Both the position numbers and the translations under genes were made by a program. From NCBI GenBank assembly GCA_916048095.2, contig OU696582.1, forward strand, positions 3,478,001 to 3,542,000: DNA of 64,000 bases, written 5' to 3'. Under the pieces are notes generated by a model. It was not told where the DNA came from. It was given only the letters and a program-made list of their open reading frames with translations, and made no database searches. Positions 24,739-35,879 of this stretch are shown here, piece after piece. This DNA comes from Sacculina carcini (Eukaryota > Arthropoda > Thecostraca > Sacculinidae). Each line of letters starts with the position of its first letter. Position 1 is the first letter of the stretch.

Positions 24739-25884
24739 TCAGGCCGAGATACACGAATGTGAATCAGGGTTAACTGAGACGGCAGTAGAAGAGGAAATTT
24801 GAGTAGGAGAGTCACAGGAGAGGGTGCGCATACGAAGAGAATTACGGACAGCCAAGAGAGATGGACAGGATGAGTCGTAGGAGGAGTGACAGTGGCTACG
24901 CCCTGAGCGTACACAGTTTGTGCATTTGGCTGGTCCAGAACGGTCACATGTTTTGGATGCATGGGAACCGGCGCAGAAGCCGCACTTAGTAGGTTGACTA
25001 CATTTATCGGCTTTATGGCCGAGCCCCGAGCAACGGAAGCAGCGTACAACCCAGTACCTACTGTACACCGCACAGCAGCGCAGACCAATAAATAAGCGGT
25101 CTGAGCAATCCTTGATGATTGAGCGAGCCGAGGGTGACACAGATAGAACAGCATGAGTGGCGTTATTCTTCGGCTTGGTGAAAAATAGAACCTGTAGATC
25201 CGACGGGGGAAGATCAGTCAGAGAAGAATTTTTTAGGCGAATAGATGAGAGCAGGCTTTCCGGAGTCATGTCGCTCGGGATGTTAGCGATCGTGATCTTT
25301 GGGCGAATATGCCTCAGAGGAGGGATGTGTACCTCCACATCGGCGAATGCCGCACGAACACAATCTGCAGCGTTCTCCGCCGAGCGTGGCGAGTCACAAC
25401 GCAGCACTAAGTTACCGTTGGCAGATGGGCGAGAACCAGAGACCGGAATTTTCTGTAGAGCTGGAGCCACAAGTTTTTCAGAAATAGGTGTGTCAGAATT
25501 TCTGGATTTGAGGACAACCGCGTAGGACTTCAGAGAGTTGGGAGAACGAGTATCAGCCGTGACAGCTTGACTAGACGAGCTACGGAAATCGGTCAGTATT
25601 TCCTGCCGAAATGAGTTGAGGCGAGAATCGACAATATTAGCGATTGTTTCAGCAGTTACAGGTGCCACAGTGGAAGCCGAGCGGATCTTTGATTGGCACG
25701 GTGTGCAGCACCAAAACAGCCGATGCTTCCTAACGGCATTGTACGCCGGGGTGGTCAGGCCCGCACATGATACGTGAAAGCATGTCATACAGCTCTCGCA
25801 CTCTATATACGATGTGGCGGCGATGGGCTCACCACATTGGCAAGACTTCGCAGGGGTAGAGGTGGGAGCAGATGACGAAGGCAT
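24739..25884 (-). CDS. LINE-E ORF1 protein (PHD finger, zinc knuckles)
   Basis: 381-residue ORF1, counted from the ATG at 25,884-25,882, just ahead of the PHD finger. The same frame is open further upstream to 26,028 without added domains. The N-terminal PHD-type finger has CQCGEP, then CESCMTCFHVSCAG and WCCTPC (about residues 15-64). The middle carries an RNA-binding-like region (KITIANIPSDMTPESLL). The C-terminal part has a zinc knuckle CFRCSGLGHKADKC, then CGFCAGSHASKTC and a third Cys/His cluster. Such proteins form the LINE ribonucleoprotein with their RNA. The stop is TGA (24,741-24,739) followed directly by CTA, and the frame continues into ORF2. Confidence 0.9.
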   Translation of the reverse strand: MPSSSAPTSTPAKSCQCGEPIAATSYIECESCMTCFHVSCAGLTTPAYNAVRKHRLFWCCTPCQSKIRSASTVAPVTAETIANIVDSRLNSFRQEILTDFRSSSSQAVTADTRSPNSLKSYAVVLKSRNSDTPISEKLVAPALQKIPVSGSRPSANGNLVLRCDSPRSAENAADCVRAAFADVEVHIPPLRHIRPKITIANIPSDMTPESLLSSIRLKNSSLTDLPPSDLQVLFFTKPKNNATHAVLSVSPSARSIIKDCSDRLFIGLRCCAVYSRYWVVRCFRCSGLGHKADKCSQPTKCGFCAGSHASKTCDRSGPAKCTNCVRSGRSHCHSSYDSSCPSLLAVRNSLRMRTLSCDSPTQISSSTAVSVNPDSHSCISA

Positions 25885-26164
25885 TGCAATGGCATAGAGC
25901 GATGACAAGCACAGACGTGGACTTGCAGACAGACACACACTCACGCTCGACAGCGGTAGATCAGGTGAACCTGATACTAGCAAATGTAACGTGAGCGCCT
26001 TCACGGCGTTCACACAACACCGCCACACAAGCGTAACTCACACACTACGCAGCACCACCATAGTCAGCACTAGCACACTCTCACTCGTTCAAAAAATTGA
26101 TCACAGTAAACACAACACCAGCAACACATCCACACTGGACCACTGACAACTGACAACTGGATTC

Positions 26165-26665
26165 ATCCTGTCTTTCTTATCCTATTGTGTTTCGATATAC
26201 GGCATTGCTGGAAAAACACAATTAAATAAGATACAAAAAGTTTTGAATTTCTGTGCCAGAATATTGTCCAATCGCAAAAAATCAGAACACATATCAGAAG
26301 TGTACCAACAACTGGGCCTGCCAACTATCAATGACATTGTCACCAAGAATCGAAAACGACTTGTAAACTCCATATTACTTACACAAGAGCCATCCATAAT
26401 AACAACAACAACAAACAACAATATTTGAAACTGTTCAACGAAGTGAAAAAACAATCAACACACGCAAAGGAGATATAATTTATCCTTCAATCAGAACTGA
26501 GGCTGGAAGAAAGCGGCTAAATTATGATGCTGCTAGGTTCATGTATGGTGTATTTTCATCCTAGTATGTGCTTATGTTTGTGTTTATGTTGTTTGTACTG
26601 AAAAGCCTACTTATTAAGTATTGGAGTACAATAAAGCAATTTACTTTACTTACTTTACTTTACAC
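26165..26665 (+). pseudogene. LINE-F, C-terminal part (right of LINE-E)
   Basis: Continuation of LINE-F: SFLSYCVSIYGIAGKTQLNK, then KVLNFCARILSNRKKSEH. This is the normal next block of LINE ORF2 after the PIINAL that ends at 21,558. The coding part ends near 26,428. The 3' UTR ends with AATAAAG and a TTTACTTTACTTAC-type tandem tail at 26,632-26,662. Confidence 0.85.
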
Positions 26666-26803
26666 ACACACACACACATATATATACAGACATCCACATG
26701 CACACATGCACAAACACGCTCACATGCACAGGTTGGGTATACTTACATACGCACAATTCAAAGGAAACCGACACAGCGTGGACAGTCGTACAGACACACG
26801 CGT

Positions 26804-26837
<34 letters not shown>

Positions 26838-27765
26838 ACAAATACAAAGATCCAGCATAGATATACATAGATACGAAACCCCAAACACACACACACACTT
26901 AGATAACACAATACATTTTCTCTACATGTAGCAACTGTATTTACAGTAGTGAATATGCAAAATTTACACCGTATACTCAGGTTTAATGAGGAGTTTTTCG
27001 CGGTCATAAGATTTTTCAAGTAAATATTTCTCAAGTCTACTTTTGAAAAGTAAGAGAGAGTGAGCTCCCCTAATGAACTGTGGCAAGTTATTGTACAACG
27101 TGGGGGCCATATACTGAAAGCAGCGGTTATAGTGCGAGTGTCTAGAGGGAAATGCAGGTTCGTAAAGAAAATTTTGAGTATTTTGGCGCAAATCATAATC
27201 TGGTGAAATTTGTTTGAAAGATAGCAGGTCTTGTAGATAGGCGGGTGTTTTATTTACAAGGACTGAGTGAATTATACAAAGCAGGTTACAAATAATTATA
27301 TAAATATTTCACCAGAGAAGTGCGTCTAGGCAGGTTGAACACATGACGAAACGACCTGTTCATCACACTCTGCAGTTTCCGCAGAGTTCGGTGGTTAATA
27401 TTCAGTAAAGGGCAGAGCAATACTTAATCCTATTCAAAATGCGACTATCCACAAGTTTTTTTGCAGCATTTACAGTAAAAAATTTCCTTATATAATAAAC
27501 TCTACGTATGTGATAATTACAATTACGCACCAGCGCAGATACATGAGGCTCGAATGTTAACGACCTGTCTATCGATACACCGAGATGTTTGGTGGCTTCA
27601 GCCAGATCAAGCTCATTGCAGAGATAACCGTTCAATTGCTCTTTCGTTATGGCGAGAAATTTGGTCTTTTCCTCATTCAGTTTCAGGTGCTTGGAGGCTG
27701 CCCAGGTGTTAATAGCTTGCAGTATTTCCCTGATAGTGGATACTGCCTGTACATCATCATAATAC

Positions 27766-28674
27766 TTAATAGAAATACATACATACATAATACAATAGAA
27801 TATCATCGGCAAACACTTGATAATCTACAGCATAGTTGTTAAGAACCCGCTTTATGGACAGTATATATACATTATAAAACAAAGGCCCGAGAATGGAGCC
27901 TTGAGGAACTCCAGTTTTCAGGGGAAACCACTGACTTTGAACTCCGTCCAGAATCACTGTTTGCATGCGATCTGTTAGGTAATCTCGAATGAGCGAGAGT
28001 GCACTTTCAGATACACCGCAGTTTGATAAATCTTCCAGCAGCATTTCGTGGCACACAGTATCAAATGCCGCCGAAAAGTCAAGCTGCATGAGAAGCACGT
28101 TTTGCCCGCTTAGATGCGCGATCAAAGAATAGTCATATGTACAGAGCATTGAGGTGGCACAAGAATGACTCCTCCGAAATCCTGTCTGTTGTGGCAGGAG
28201 AAGAGAGTTATTTTCCAGGAATATATACAGTTGATCGTATATAGCATACTCTAGAAGTTTAGACACCCACGGTATTTGTGATACAGGCCGGTTATTACAA
28301 AGGGATTCCACATTTAATCCAGTCTTTTTCATAACAGGAGTAATAACAGAATTCTTGGAAGCAAGAAATCTACCATGCATGAAACTAGTATTTACAAGGT
28401 ATAAGACGAAGGGTACAACGAATGATAAATGAGATTTGATTGAGTTAAATTTAATCGGTTCGAGAATATTGGATCGCATAGAACTACCATTGATCAATGC
28501 TGTACATGAACAATAATCAATTGGTTGAAAGGATGTAAATGGCATTGGATTATGCAATGAAGTATTTACATATCTCATTGGGACCTGAATTGATGCGTGA
28601 ATTTTATCTATTTTATTTCGAAAAAAGGCGAAATGTGTTAGGCATATTTCGACATTCGTCTCCACTCCACACAT
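27766..28674 (-). CDS. LINE-I reverse transcriptase (partial ORF2)
   Basis: 302-codon open frame with the RT core: NNRPVSQIPWVSKLLEYAIY, LMQLDFSAAFDTVCHEMLL, TGVPQGSILGPLFYNVYILS and YQVFADDILLYYV (FADD intact). Just after FADD an ACATACAT expansion (27,778-27,790) shifts the frame. The thumb/C-terminus continues at 27,812-27,402 (LKLNEEKTKFLAI) and 27,191-26,964. RT residues are complete, but the ORF is broken, so it is inactive. Confidence 0.85.
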   Translation of the reverse strand: MCGVETNVEICLTHFAFFRNKIDKIHASIQVPMRYVNTSLHNPMPFTSFQPIDYCSCTALINGSSMRSNILEPIKFNSIKSHLSFVVPFVLYLVNTSFMHGRFLASKNSVITPVMKKTGLNVESLCNNRPVSQIPWVSKLLEYAIYDQLYIFLENNSLLLPQQTGFRRSHSCATSMLCTYDYSLIAHLSGQNVLLMQLDFSAAFDTVCHEMLLEDLSNCGVSESALSLIRDYLTDRMQTVILDGVQSQWFPLKTGVPQGSILGPLFYNVYILSIKRVLNNYAVDYQVFADDILLYYVCMYFY

Positions 28675-29032
28675 TTTCGTTAAAGCTACTCTTATTACCC
28701 ATCAGTCCATTGAGAGTTCTCCACAGTGCATCCGGTCGTGAGTCCATAATTTTTTTCTTCAAAATATACCTGTTTTGCTTGTGTAAAACCTCGGTTATAA
28801 GTTGACCTAGCAAGACAGCAATCATTCCAATCATCTGCAGAAAAACTACGGCGCCAACGGTGTTCAAGCCTTATTTTTCCTTTTTTAAGCTCACAAAGCT
28901 GCCCATTAAACCAAGGAGCGGATTGGTGAACATTTATAAGTTTATGTACATACGGGACACACATGCTACGAATATCATACATGTTTCTTTCAAAGTAAGG
29001 ATACAATTCATCAATTGGTAGAGAAGCATAGT

Positions 29033-29833
29033 TTAAGATATATAATTTTTACAGAGTTCAAATTTTAATAATTCAGCATCAATACGATTATAATCATAGA
29101 AAGATATTTTTGTACACAATTTCACAGGAGGAGTAATATCAAGATTGAATATAATTAAACTATTATCGGAAACGTCCTTATCAATGGGGTCTATCCGCAC
29201 ATCAATGACCGATGCACTTTGAGAGTCGGGGCTAATTACAAGGTCCAAAATGTGGCCATGATCATGTGTAGGATGGCTCACATGATTTGTCATACCATAT
29301 AACTGAAGACTATCAAGAAATGCTTGAGAGTGAGCTTTCAGATGAGGTTGATCTAACCAGAAATTGAAGTCCCCACATATATATTCATTTTCATTAAACA
29401 TAGAGGTGAGAATTTCAACCAGGGCGAAAAACTCCTCAATAAACGCTGAGCCAGAAGTATGTCCAGGTCTATATACAGTTAATATACAAAACGTTCGGCC
29501 ATGATCAGGGTTCTTAATACGAACGCAAACATGTTCAAATGCAGTGATAGACAAGGAAAAGGGTATTTTATGTACGACAAAGCGCTTGTTATATACAAAA
29601 ACTATACCCCCACCTGTTGCATCACGACCATAATGTATGGCTGATAAATGATCGGGAAGATTGGCAGAAAATACTGCACTCTCTTCATCCGCTAGCCAAG
29701 ACTCAGCAATGCAAAAAATATCGATACCGTCATTTAGAATACTATTTACAAGTGAGGATTTTTTTCGAGCTGACCTAATATTCCAGAAAGCACAGGTTGT
29801 TTGTGCGTTTCCCGGACACCGGTTCGAGTGCAG
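29033..29833 (-). CDS. LINE-I ORF2 N-part, APE-type endonuclease
   Basis: An uninterrupted 267-codon stretch lies in frame with ORF1 directly behind its TGA. Endonuclease motifs: FWNIRSARKK, FCIAESWLAD (catalytic Glu), CGDFNFWLDQPH, HILDLVISP and SDNSLI, where SDHS is usual, so the catalytic histidine is replaced by Asn. No ATG precedes the Glu motif; the first comes near TSMFNENEY. The frame breaks at about 29,033 before the linker. Confidence 0.82.
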   Translation of the reverse strand: MHSNRCPGNAQTTCAFWNIRSARKKSSLVNSILNDGIDIFCIAESWLADEESAVFSANLPDHLSAIHYGRDATGGGIVFVYNKRFVVHKIPFSLSITAFEHVCVRIKNPDHGRTFCILTVYRPGHTSGSAFIEEFFALVEILTSMFNENEYICGDFNFWLDQPHLKAHSQAFLDSLQLYGMTNHVSHPTHDHGHILDLVISPDSQSASVIDVRIDPIDKDVSDNSLIIFNLDITPPVKLCTKISFYDYNRIDAELLKFELCKNYIS

Positions 29834-30740
29834 TCATTGCGGTTTTTTAGATGATCGTGCAGGTTGATGCCAGCGCCTGTATAGACAGCCAGTCGGCCAG
29901 ATCTCCGCCTCCATAACTGTTGCACGGTCAGCACCACGACACGACACTTTGAAGCTGTTATAAGAGTCATGTCTTGTCTTCAGCTTCTCGACCGATATGC
30001 TGTCAGCATCGATATTCAGCGCAGACGCCAGATGGTTTGCCAAGTGCTCAGCCTTCGCGTCCACGTGGAAGCGCGTTGCAAAAACCTGCACAACAGACGT
30101 TCGAGACACCGTCGGCAGTTCCGTGATGCTAGCAGAGCCATTCGACATAGGTTTCTTGGAAGACTTTTTGGCGGTTTTCTCACGTGTTGGAGTGGTCTGC
30201 TTCTTCTTCTATTCCTTTTTCGTTCGACGGTTGTCCATTTTTGTGGGGCAGACGAGGCAGTGGCAGACTCACTGTCACTGTCTGAGTCACTTGTGTTCGA
30301 TATAGACTGGTTCTCACAAGATGATGAGGTCACAGCAGCATACGTCGCCGGATTTGAATGGACTGATTGAAGCACCTCCTGCTTGAAATCATCCAGTGCA
30401 ACTTTCAGTCGTTTTTGAATTTCCTCGTCGATATCCGAGATATGCTGAGAATCTTCGTCACTTCCATGAGTCACGTCCAATTTTCCTTTCAGGAGAGAGT
30501 CCTGGCAGAAGTGACAATGCCACAATATGCCGCTTTTTAGCAGCATTTTTTTCAAGCGTGATCGTAAAGGAAACACACTTTCTGTGAAACAGAGTTCCAC
30601 ACAGACCGCATGAAACTTCACCGCCAGGTATTTGACAGCAGCGGCGCTGAGCCATAGTAAACAGATAGGTAGATCGGGGATACGATAAGACGAACGCTGA
30701 ACGCCAGTAGTCACAAACAAGAGAGGGTGCAACCACACTC
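29834..30740 (-). pseudogene. LINE-I ORF1 (PHD finger, RNA-binding domain)
   Basis: ORF1 relic in at least two frames. A PHD-like finger (GGEVSCGLCGTLFHRKCVSF) lies at about 30,640-30,560, followed by an acidic/Ser-rich spacer (SNTSDSDSDSESAT). The C-terminal domain at 30,148-29,834 has VFATRFHVDAKAEHLANHL, then VEKLKTRHDSYNSFKVSC and WPTGCLYRRW, the pattern of LINE ORF1 proteins of the CR1/L2/Rex group. At least one frameshift lies near 30,150. It ends at TGA (29,836-29,834), with ORF2 continuing in the same frame. Confidence 0.8.
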
Positions 30741-30789
30741 GACGAGGCCTCAAAGAAGAAATGACTCAGAAATGACAGAAATGGTCAGA

Positions 30790-33700
30790 AATGACCAGAA
30801 ATGATAAAGAAACACTCACACACATACACATACACTCACACACACATACATGTACAAATACAAAGATCCAGCATAGATATACGTATATACGAAAACCCAA
30901 ACACATGCACACTTAGATAGCACAATACATTTTCTATACATGTAGCAACTCTATTTACAATCGTGAATATGCAAAATTTACACCGTGTCCTCAGGTTTAA
31001 TGGGGAGTTTTTCGCGTTCATAAGATTTTTCAAATACATATTTCCTAAGTCTACTTTTGAGAAGTGAGGGAAAGTGAGATCCCCTAATGAACTGTGACAA
31101 CTTGTACAACCTGGGGGTCATATACTAAAAGCAGTAGTTATAGTGCTAGTGGCTAGAGGGAAATGCAGGTTCGTAAAGAAAATGTAGATTATCTTGGCGC
31201 AAATCATAATCCTGGGAAATTTGTTTGAAAGATAACAGGTTTTGTAGATAGGTAGGTGTTTTATTTACAAGGACTGAATGAACTATACAAAGCAGGTTGT
31301 ACTCAATGTCAGCCTTGACCGGAAGCCAGGCTCGTTTGATGAAATATTTCACCAGAGAAGTGCCTCTAGGCAGGCTGAACGCAAGACGACACGACCTGTT
31401 CATCACTCTCTGCAGTTTCCGCAGAGTTCGTTGGTTAATATTGATTAACAGGGCAGAACAGTACTTAATCCTATTCAATATTAGACGATCTACAAGTTTT
31501 TTAGCAGCATTAACAGTCAAGTTTTTTCTTATGTAGTACACTCGACGTAGGTGATAATTATAATTACGCACCAGCTCAAACACACGTGGCTCGAATGTTA
31601 AGTGGCTGTCTAACTTTACACCGAGATGTTTGGTAGTTTCCACAATATGTAGCTATTTGCTGTGAGAACCGTTCCATTGATTTCTAGTCAACGAGATACA
31701 TTTGGTTTTTTCCCTTTTCAACTTCAGGTGCTTGGAGGCTGCCCAGGTGTTGATCGCTAGTAAATTTTTTTAATAGAGGATGACGCTTGCACATCGTCAA
31801 CATATTCAAAGTAAACCAGAATATCGTCAGCGAATATTTGATATTCAACTCCATAGGTTTCGAGAATCTGCCTGATTGACAATATATATACATTGTAAAA
31901 AAGAGGCCCAAGGATTGACCCTTGAGGAGCACCAGTTTTCAGAGGGAAAGACTGGCTTTTAACTCCATTCAGTATACCTGCTTGCATGCTATCTGTTAAG
32001 TAATCTCGAATCAGCGAGAGTGCATCTCCAGATACCCCGAAGTTTGATAAATCTTCCAGCAGCATTTCGTGGCACACAGTATCATATGCCGCCGAAAAGT
32101 CCAGCTGCACGAGAAGCACGTTTTGTCCATTCAAAAGCGGAGACAAGGAGTAATCATATGTACTGAGCAATGAAGTGGCACAAGAATGTTGCTTCCGAAA
32201 CCCTGATTGTTGTGGTAAAAGAAGAATATATATATATATAAGTTTTTTTCTAAGAATATATACAGCTGATCATATATGGCATACTCTAAAAGCTTAGACA
32301 CCCATGTTATTTCAGGAACAGGTCGGTAATAACACAGAGATTGCACACTCAATCCAGCTTTTTTATTGGTATGAGTAATAATAGGCTGCTTAGAAGCTAA
32401 GAATTTACAATGCATGAAGCTAGTATTTACAAGATACATGATAAAAGGTGTAACAAGTATTTAATGATATTTGATAGCACTAAATCTGATTGGATCTAGA
32501 CTATTGGATCGCATACTACTTCGATTAATCAGTCTGACACATGAACAGTAGTCGATTGAATCAAATCAGGTAAATAATATGGAATGACCTGATGGAGGAT
32601 TAGCCTGTCTCATCGGGACCTGAATAGATGACTGTATTTTTTTAATTTTCTCCTGAAAAAACAAGCGAAATTTATCGGGCATACATTATTTTTTACACCA
32701 TACATTCTGGTTTGAGCTAGGCTTGTTACCCAACAGTTTATTGAGTGTCCTCCATAGTACACCAGGTCGTGAGTCCATGATCTTTGTATGAAAATACACT
32801 TGTTTCGCTTCTGTGATAGCACGTTTATAATTGGACCTGACAGAGCAAAACTCACTCCAATCCTCAGATGAAAAGGTTCGGCGCCAGCGGTGTTCATGCC
32901 TACTTTATATTTTCTTGAGTTGACTTAGTTGGGTATTGAACCAAGGAGCGGATTGGTGGCATTTGATCAGTTTTGCGTATACGGAACACACCTGTGACGA
33001 ATGTCGTTCATGATTCTTTCAAAGCATTAGTATAGATCATCTACTGGTAGAGAGGTGTAGTTTAACACATTGAATTTTTCACCGAGTTCATATTCTAATA
33101 ATTCAGCATCGATACGATTTTAATCATAGAAAGATATGGCTTGACGAAATTTTACCGGAGGAGGAGTATTGAGTTTGAACCTAATTAAGCTATGGTCGGA
33201 GGAGACTCTGTCAATTGGTTCTATACACACATCAATGACCGGGCTATTTTGAGTGCTAGGGCTAATTACAAGGTCCAAAATGTGACCATGGTCGTGCGTA
33301 GGCTGTCCAACATAATTTATCATGTCGTATAATTGTAGACTATCCAGGGATGATTGCGAATGAGCTTTCAAATGTGGTTTATCTAGCTAGAAATTGGAAT
33401 CTCCGCATATGTACACATTTTCTTTCTACATTTAAGTAAGAATATCGACCAGTGTGAAAAACTCCTAAATAAACACAGAGCCCGAAGTGTAGCCAGGTCT
33501 ATATACTGTCAATATACAAAATGCTCTACCGTGCTACGAGTTTTCTACACGAACGCACACATATTCGAATGTGGTGATATACAGAGAAAGAATTATTGTA
33601 TGCACAACAAAACCCTTGTACACCATAACGTTACCCCCACCTGTTGTATCACGACAATAATGTATGGCTGATAAATTATCGAGAAGATTGGCAGAAAATG

Positions 33701-34318
33701 CCGCACTCTCCTCATCCGTTAGCCAAGACTCAACACTGCAAAAAATATCAATGCTGTCCTTCAAAATACTATTTACAAGTGCAGATCTCTCACGAACTGA
33801 CCTCATATTCCAGAAAGCACAGTTGGTTAGTGCTTTTCCCGGACACCGGCTCGAGTGCAGTCATTGGATGTTTCTGATCATCGTGCAGGTTGATATCAGC
33901 GCCTGTAGAGACAGCCAGTCTCCGACCGAATGACTGCTGCACGATCAGCACCATGACACGACACTTTGAAGCTGCTGTACGATTGATGCTTGGTTCTCAG
34001 CTTCTCAATTGATGTTTTGTCAATGTCGATTGACAACGCAGTCGCCAGATGATTGGTCAATTCTTCGGCTTTCGCGTCGGCGTGGAAACGCGTAGCGAAA
34101 ACACGCACGTTTGACTCCCGAGATACCGTCGGCAGCTCGGTGACACACGCATACACATACACACACGTGCACACCATCTGCCTGTACAACCAGTGCTGCG
34201 CATACAGACACGCACGCATTCACAAACAAACATTTCTACCGCTCGCGCAAGGATCACAGCCACACAAACACGCGCACCCTCACTCGCGCTAACATACACA
34301 CTTGCATACGCAAACATC
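30790..34318 (-). pseudogene. LINE-I copy 2, decayed
   Basis: Second copy of the LINE-I family in the same orientation, directly upstream of copy 1. ORF1 C-domain at 34,140-33,896 (VFATRFHADAKAEELTNHL), endonuclease at 33,806-33,120 (FCSVESWLTD, SSDHSLIRF), linker at 32,897-32,610. RT at 32,439-31,757 (LVQLDFSAAYDTVCHE, TGAPQGSILGPLFYNVY, YQIFADDILVY) and thumb at 31,643-31,146. Stops and shifts break every block. The 5' end with the PHD finger is missing; CA-rich sequence replaces it at 34,140-34,318. Confidence 0.82.
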
Positions 34319-34909
34319 ATAACAACAACAACATATATTTAATATAGCGCACGTATTTATAAACAGCCGCGAAAAATACATCCGACAGGAACTTCACAGC
34401 GAGCAGGGAGTAGGCACAAATATAAAAATGAAAACACGTTTGCAAACTGGAACATGATAGATGGCCGTTGGCTATCAGATAGCTCATCCGCCCTTGAAAC
34501 AGGTTTTATTTTTTTCCTGTCAGGTGTCTAGCCACCCTCCTCACTGCAGAACAGTGGGGGAGCCGGTTTAGTCGCTGACGACTCGACCATGAATCTGGTT
34601 GTACTGGAATTACACGGTTACTAATAGCAGGGCGAAGCCTGACCAGACAACGACGAATGCAAGAGATGCAAAAACGGGACGCAGCAACGAAAACAGATAA
34701 TTCACAGTGATTAAAGACAAATATCAAGCAAGAACAACGAGGGTACAACACAGGACGATCAGCACGAACAACACACATAAAACCAAAGACAAATCATACA
34801 TTCAATCATCAATAGAACGAGTGAGCAGATATTCATGAGTATCAGCATAAAAGGATCGGAATGAAGACTTGTGGTAAAGGTATAATAACCCAAACACAGT
34901 TTCAGTTTC
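34319..34909 (-). mobile_element. LINE 3' end, (GTT)n-tailed, unidentified body
   Basis: On the minus strand, 34,319-34,365 reads a TGCGCTATATTAAATATA motif followed by (TGTTGT)n, the layout of a LINE 3' terminus. The upstream 500 bp shows no RT motif that I can recognise. It may be a SINE or LINE 3' UTR that shares the tail. Confidence 0.45.
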
Positions 34910-35870
34910 AGTTTATTGAACACTTATCAAGCGCTTTACACATAGTTGTTTCTAAAGCGCACATACACACATACAGACATACGGACAGATACAACATCCA
35001 AATAGATACAGCATACAATTAGTTACATCAGGCACACATACAAGCACATACGAACGGATAAAACATCAACATCGCCAACAGATACACTGAATAGCAATGC
35101 CACAACACGTAATTCAAGCACATCAATCAAATAAATCACACTGATATATGAACAAAGGAAATTGACACAAGGAAAATACGAAACACACACAAACTAACAC
35201 AACAACACACATACACATACACAAAATCAAACACACTTACAAACAAAAAAGCACTACGTAAACCACATCAATTAAGACATAAGACGCACCAATCGAAGTT
35301 ATACACGATATCACTGAAATAATAATTTGGTCATTATTAGAAACCCTTGTGAAACATTTTTAAGAAAGAAATGTTTGCATTTTCGCTTGAATAGTGACAA
35401 ATTTGTCACGCTACGCAACGACGGAGGAAGCTTGTTATAAATTCGAGGTCCAACAATGGAGAAAGAGCGGTTGAAATGTGAGTGTCGTGAAAAAATTATG
35501 GTTCGGAAGGACAAATGTGATTAGAAGACTTTAGCTGAAGAGAAGTTTTAGTCGACCTGAGATGCAAGACATTATATATATATGAAGGTTTTCCGTGTAT
35601 TAGAGCAGAGTGTATAATGATATATATGCCGAGATGAATCATGCCAATAATAGGCAGCCATCTAAGACGATACAGGTGCGGTGTGACATGGCTTCGTGCT
35701 GGTAAATTAAATACTAGTCTACATGATTTATTTATGATGGATTGAAATTTTCTCAATTGACGATGATTTAGTGACAGGAAAAGTGAGCGGCAATAGAAAA
35801 CGCGAGATATAACTAGAGAGTTGGTCAATTTGAATGCCGATGAAATGTCTAGAACACATACACACATACA
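34910..35870 (-). pseudogene. LINE-H, 3' fragment of an L2/CR1-like LINE
   Basis: Minus-strand C-terminal ORF2 pieces related to LINE-B: LSLNHRQLRKFQSIINKSC, CRLVFNLPARSHV and LRWLPIIGMIHLG at 35,860-35,520, then RHSHFNRSFSIVGPRIYNK at 35,490-35,311. The 3' UTR is CA-rich and ends AAGCGCTTGATAAGTGTTC with an (AAACTG)n tail at 34,910-34,928. The 5' side is truncated at a short CA tract near 35,865. Confidence 0.8.
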
Positions 35871-35879
35871 CACACACAA

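Larger units (their letters stand above)
21559..26164 (-). mobile_element. LINE-E, nearly full-length L2/CR1-like element
   Basis: A minus-strand LINE of about 4.6 kb with a 5' UTR (about 26,164-25,885), ORF1, ORF2, a 3' UTR and a terminal (TAA)n tail at 21,559-21,583. Just before the tail lies GTGCGCTATACAAATAAACG. It sits antisense inside LINE-F, whose reading frame resumes on the other side. Only one clear coding defect was found, a frameshift near 22,440. ORF1 and ORF2 share one frame and are divided by a single TGA. It is the most intact LINE in the window. Confidence 0.92.
26665..30785 (-). mobile_element. LINE-I copy 1, near full-length
   Basis: A minus-strand LINE of about 4.1 kb with ORF1 (30,740-29,834), an EN/RT ORF2 (29,833-26,964) and a CA-rich 3' region. 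Shared 3' sequences (aaatacaaagatccagcata) and ORFs show that it and the copy at 30,790-34,318 belong to one family. Its 5' UTR ends in five ~11-bp AGAAATGACC-type repeats at 30,762-30,806. Confidence 0.88.
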
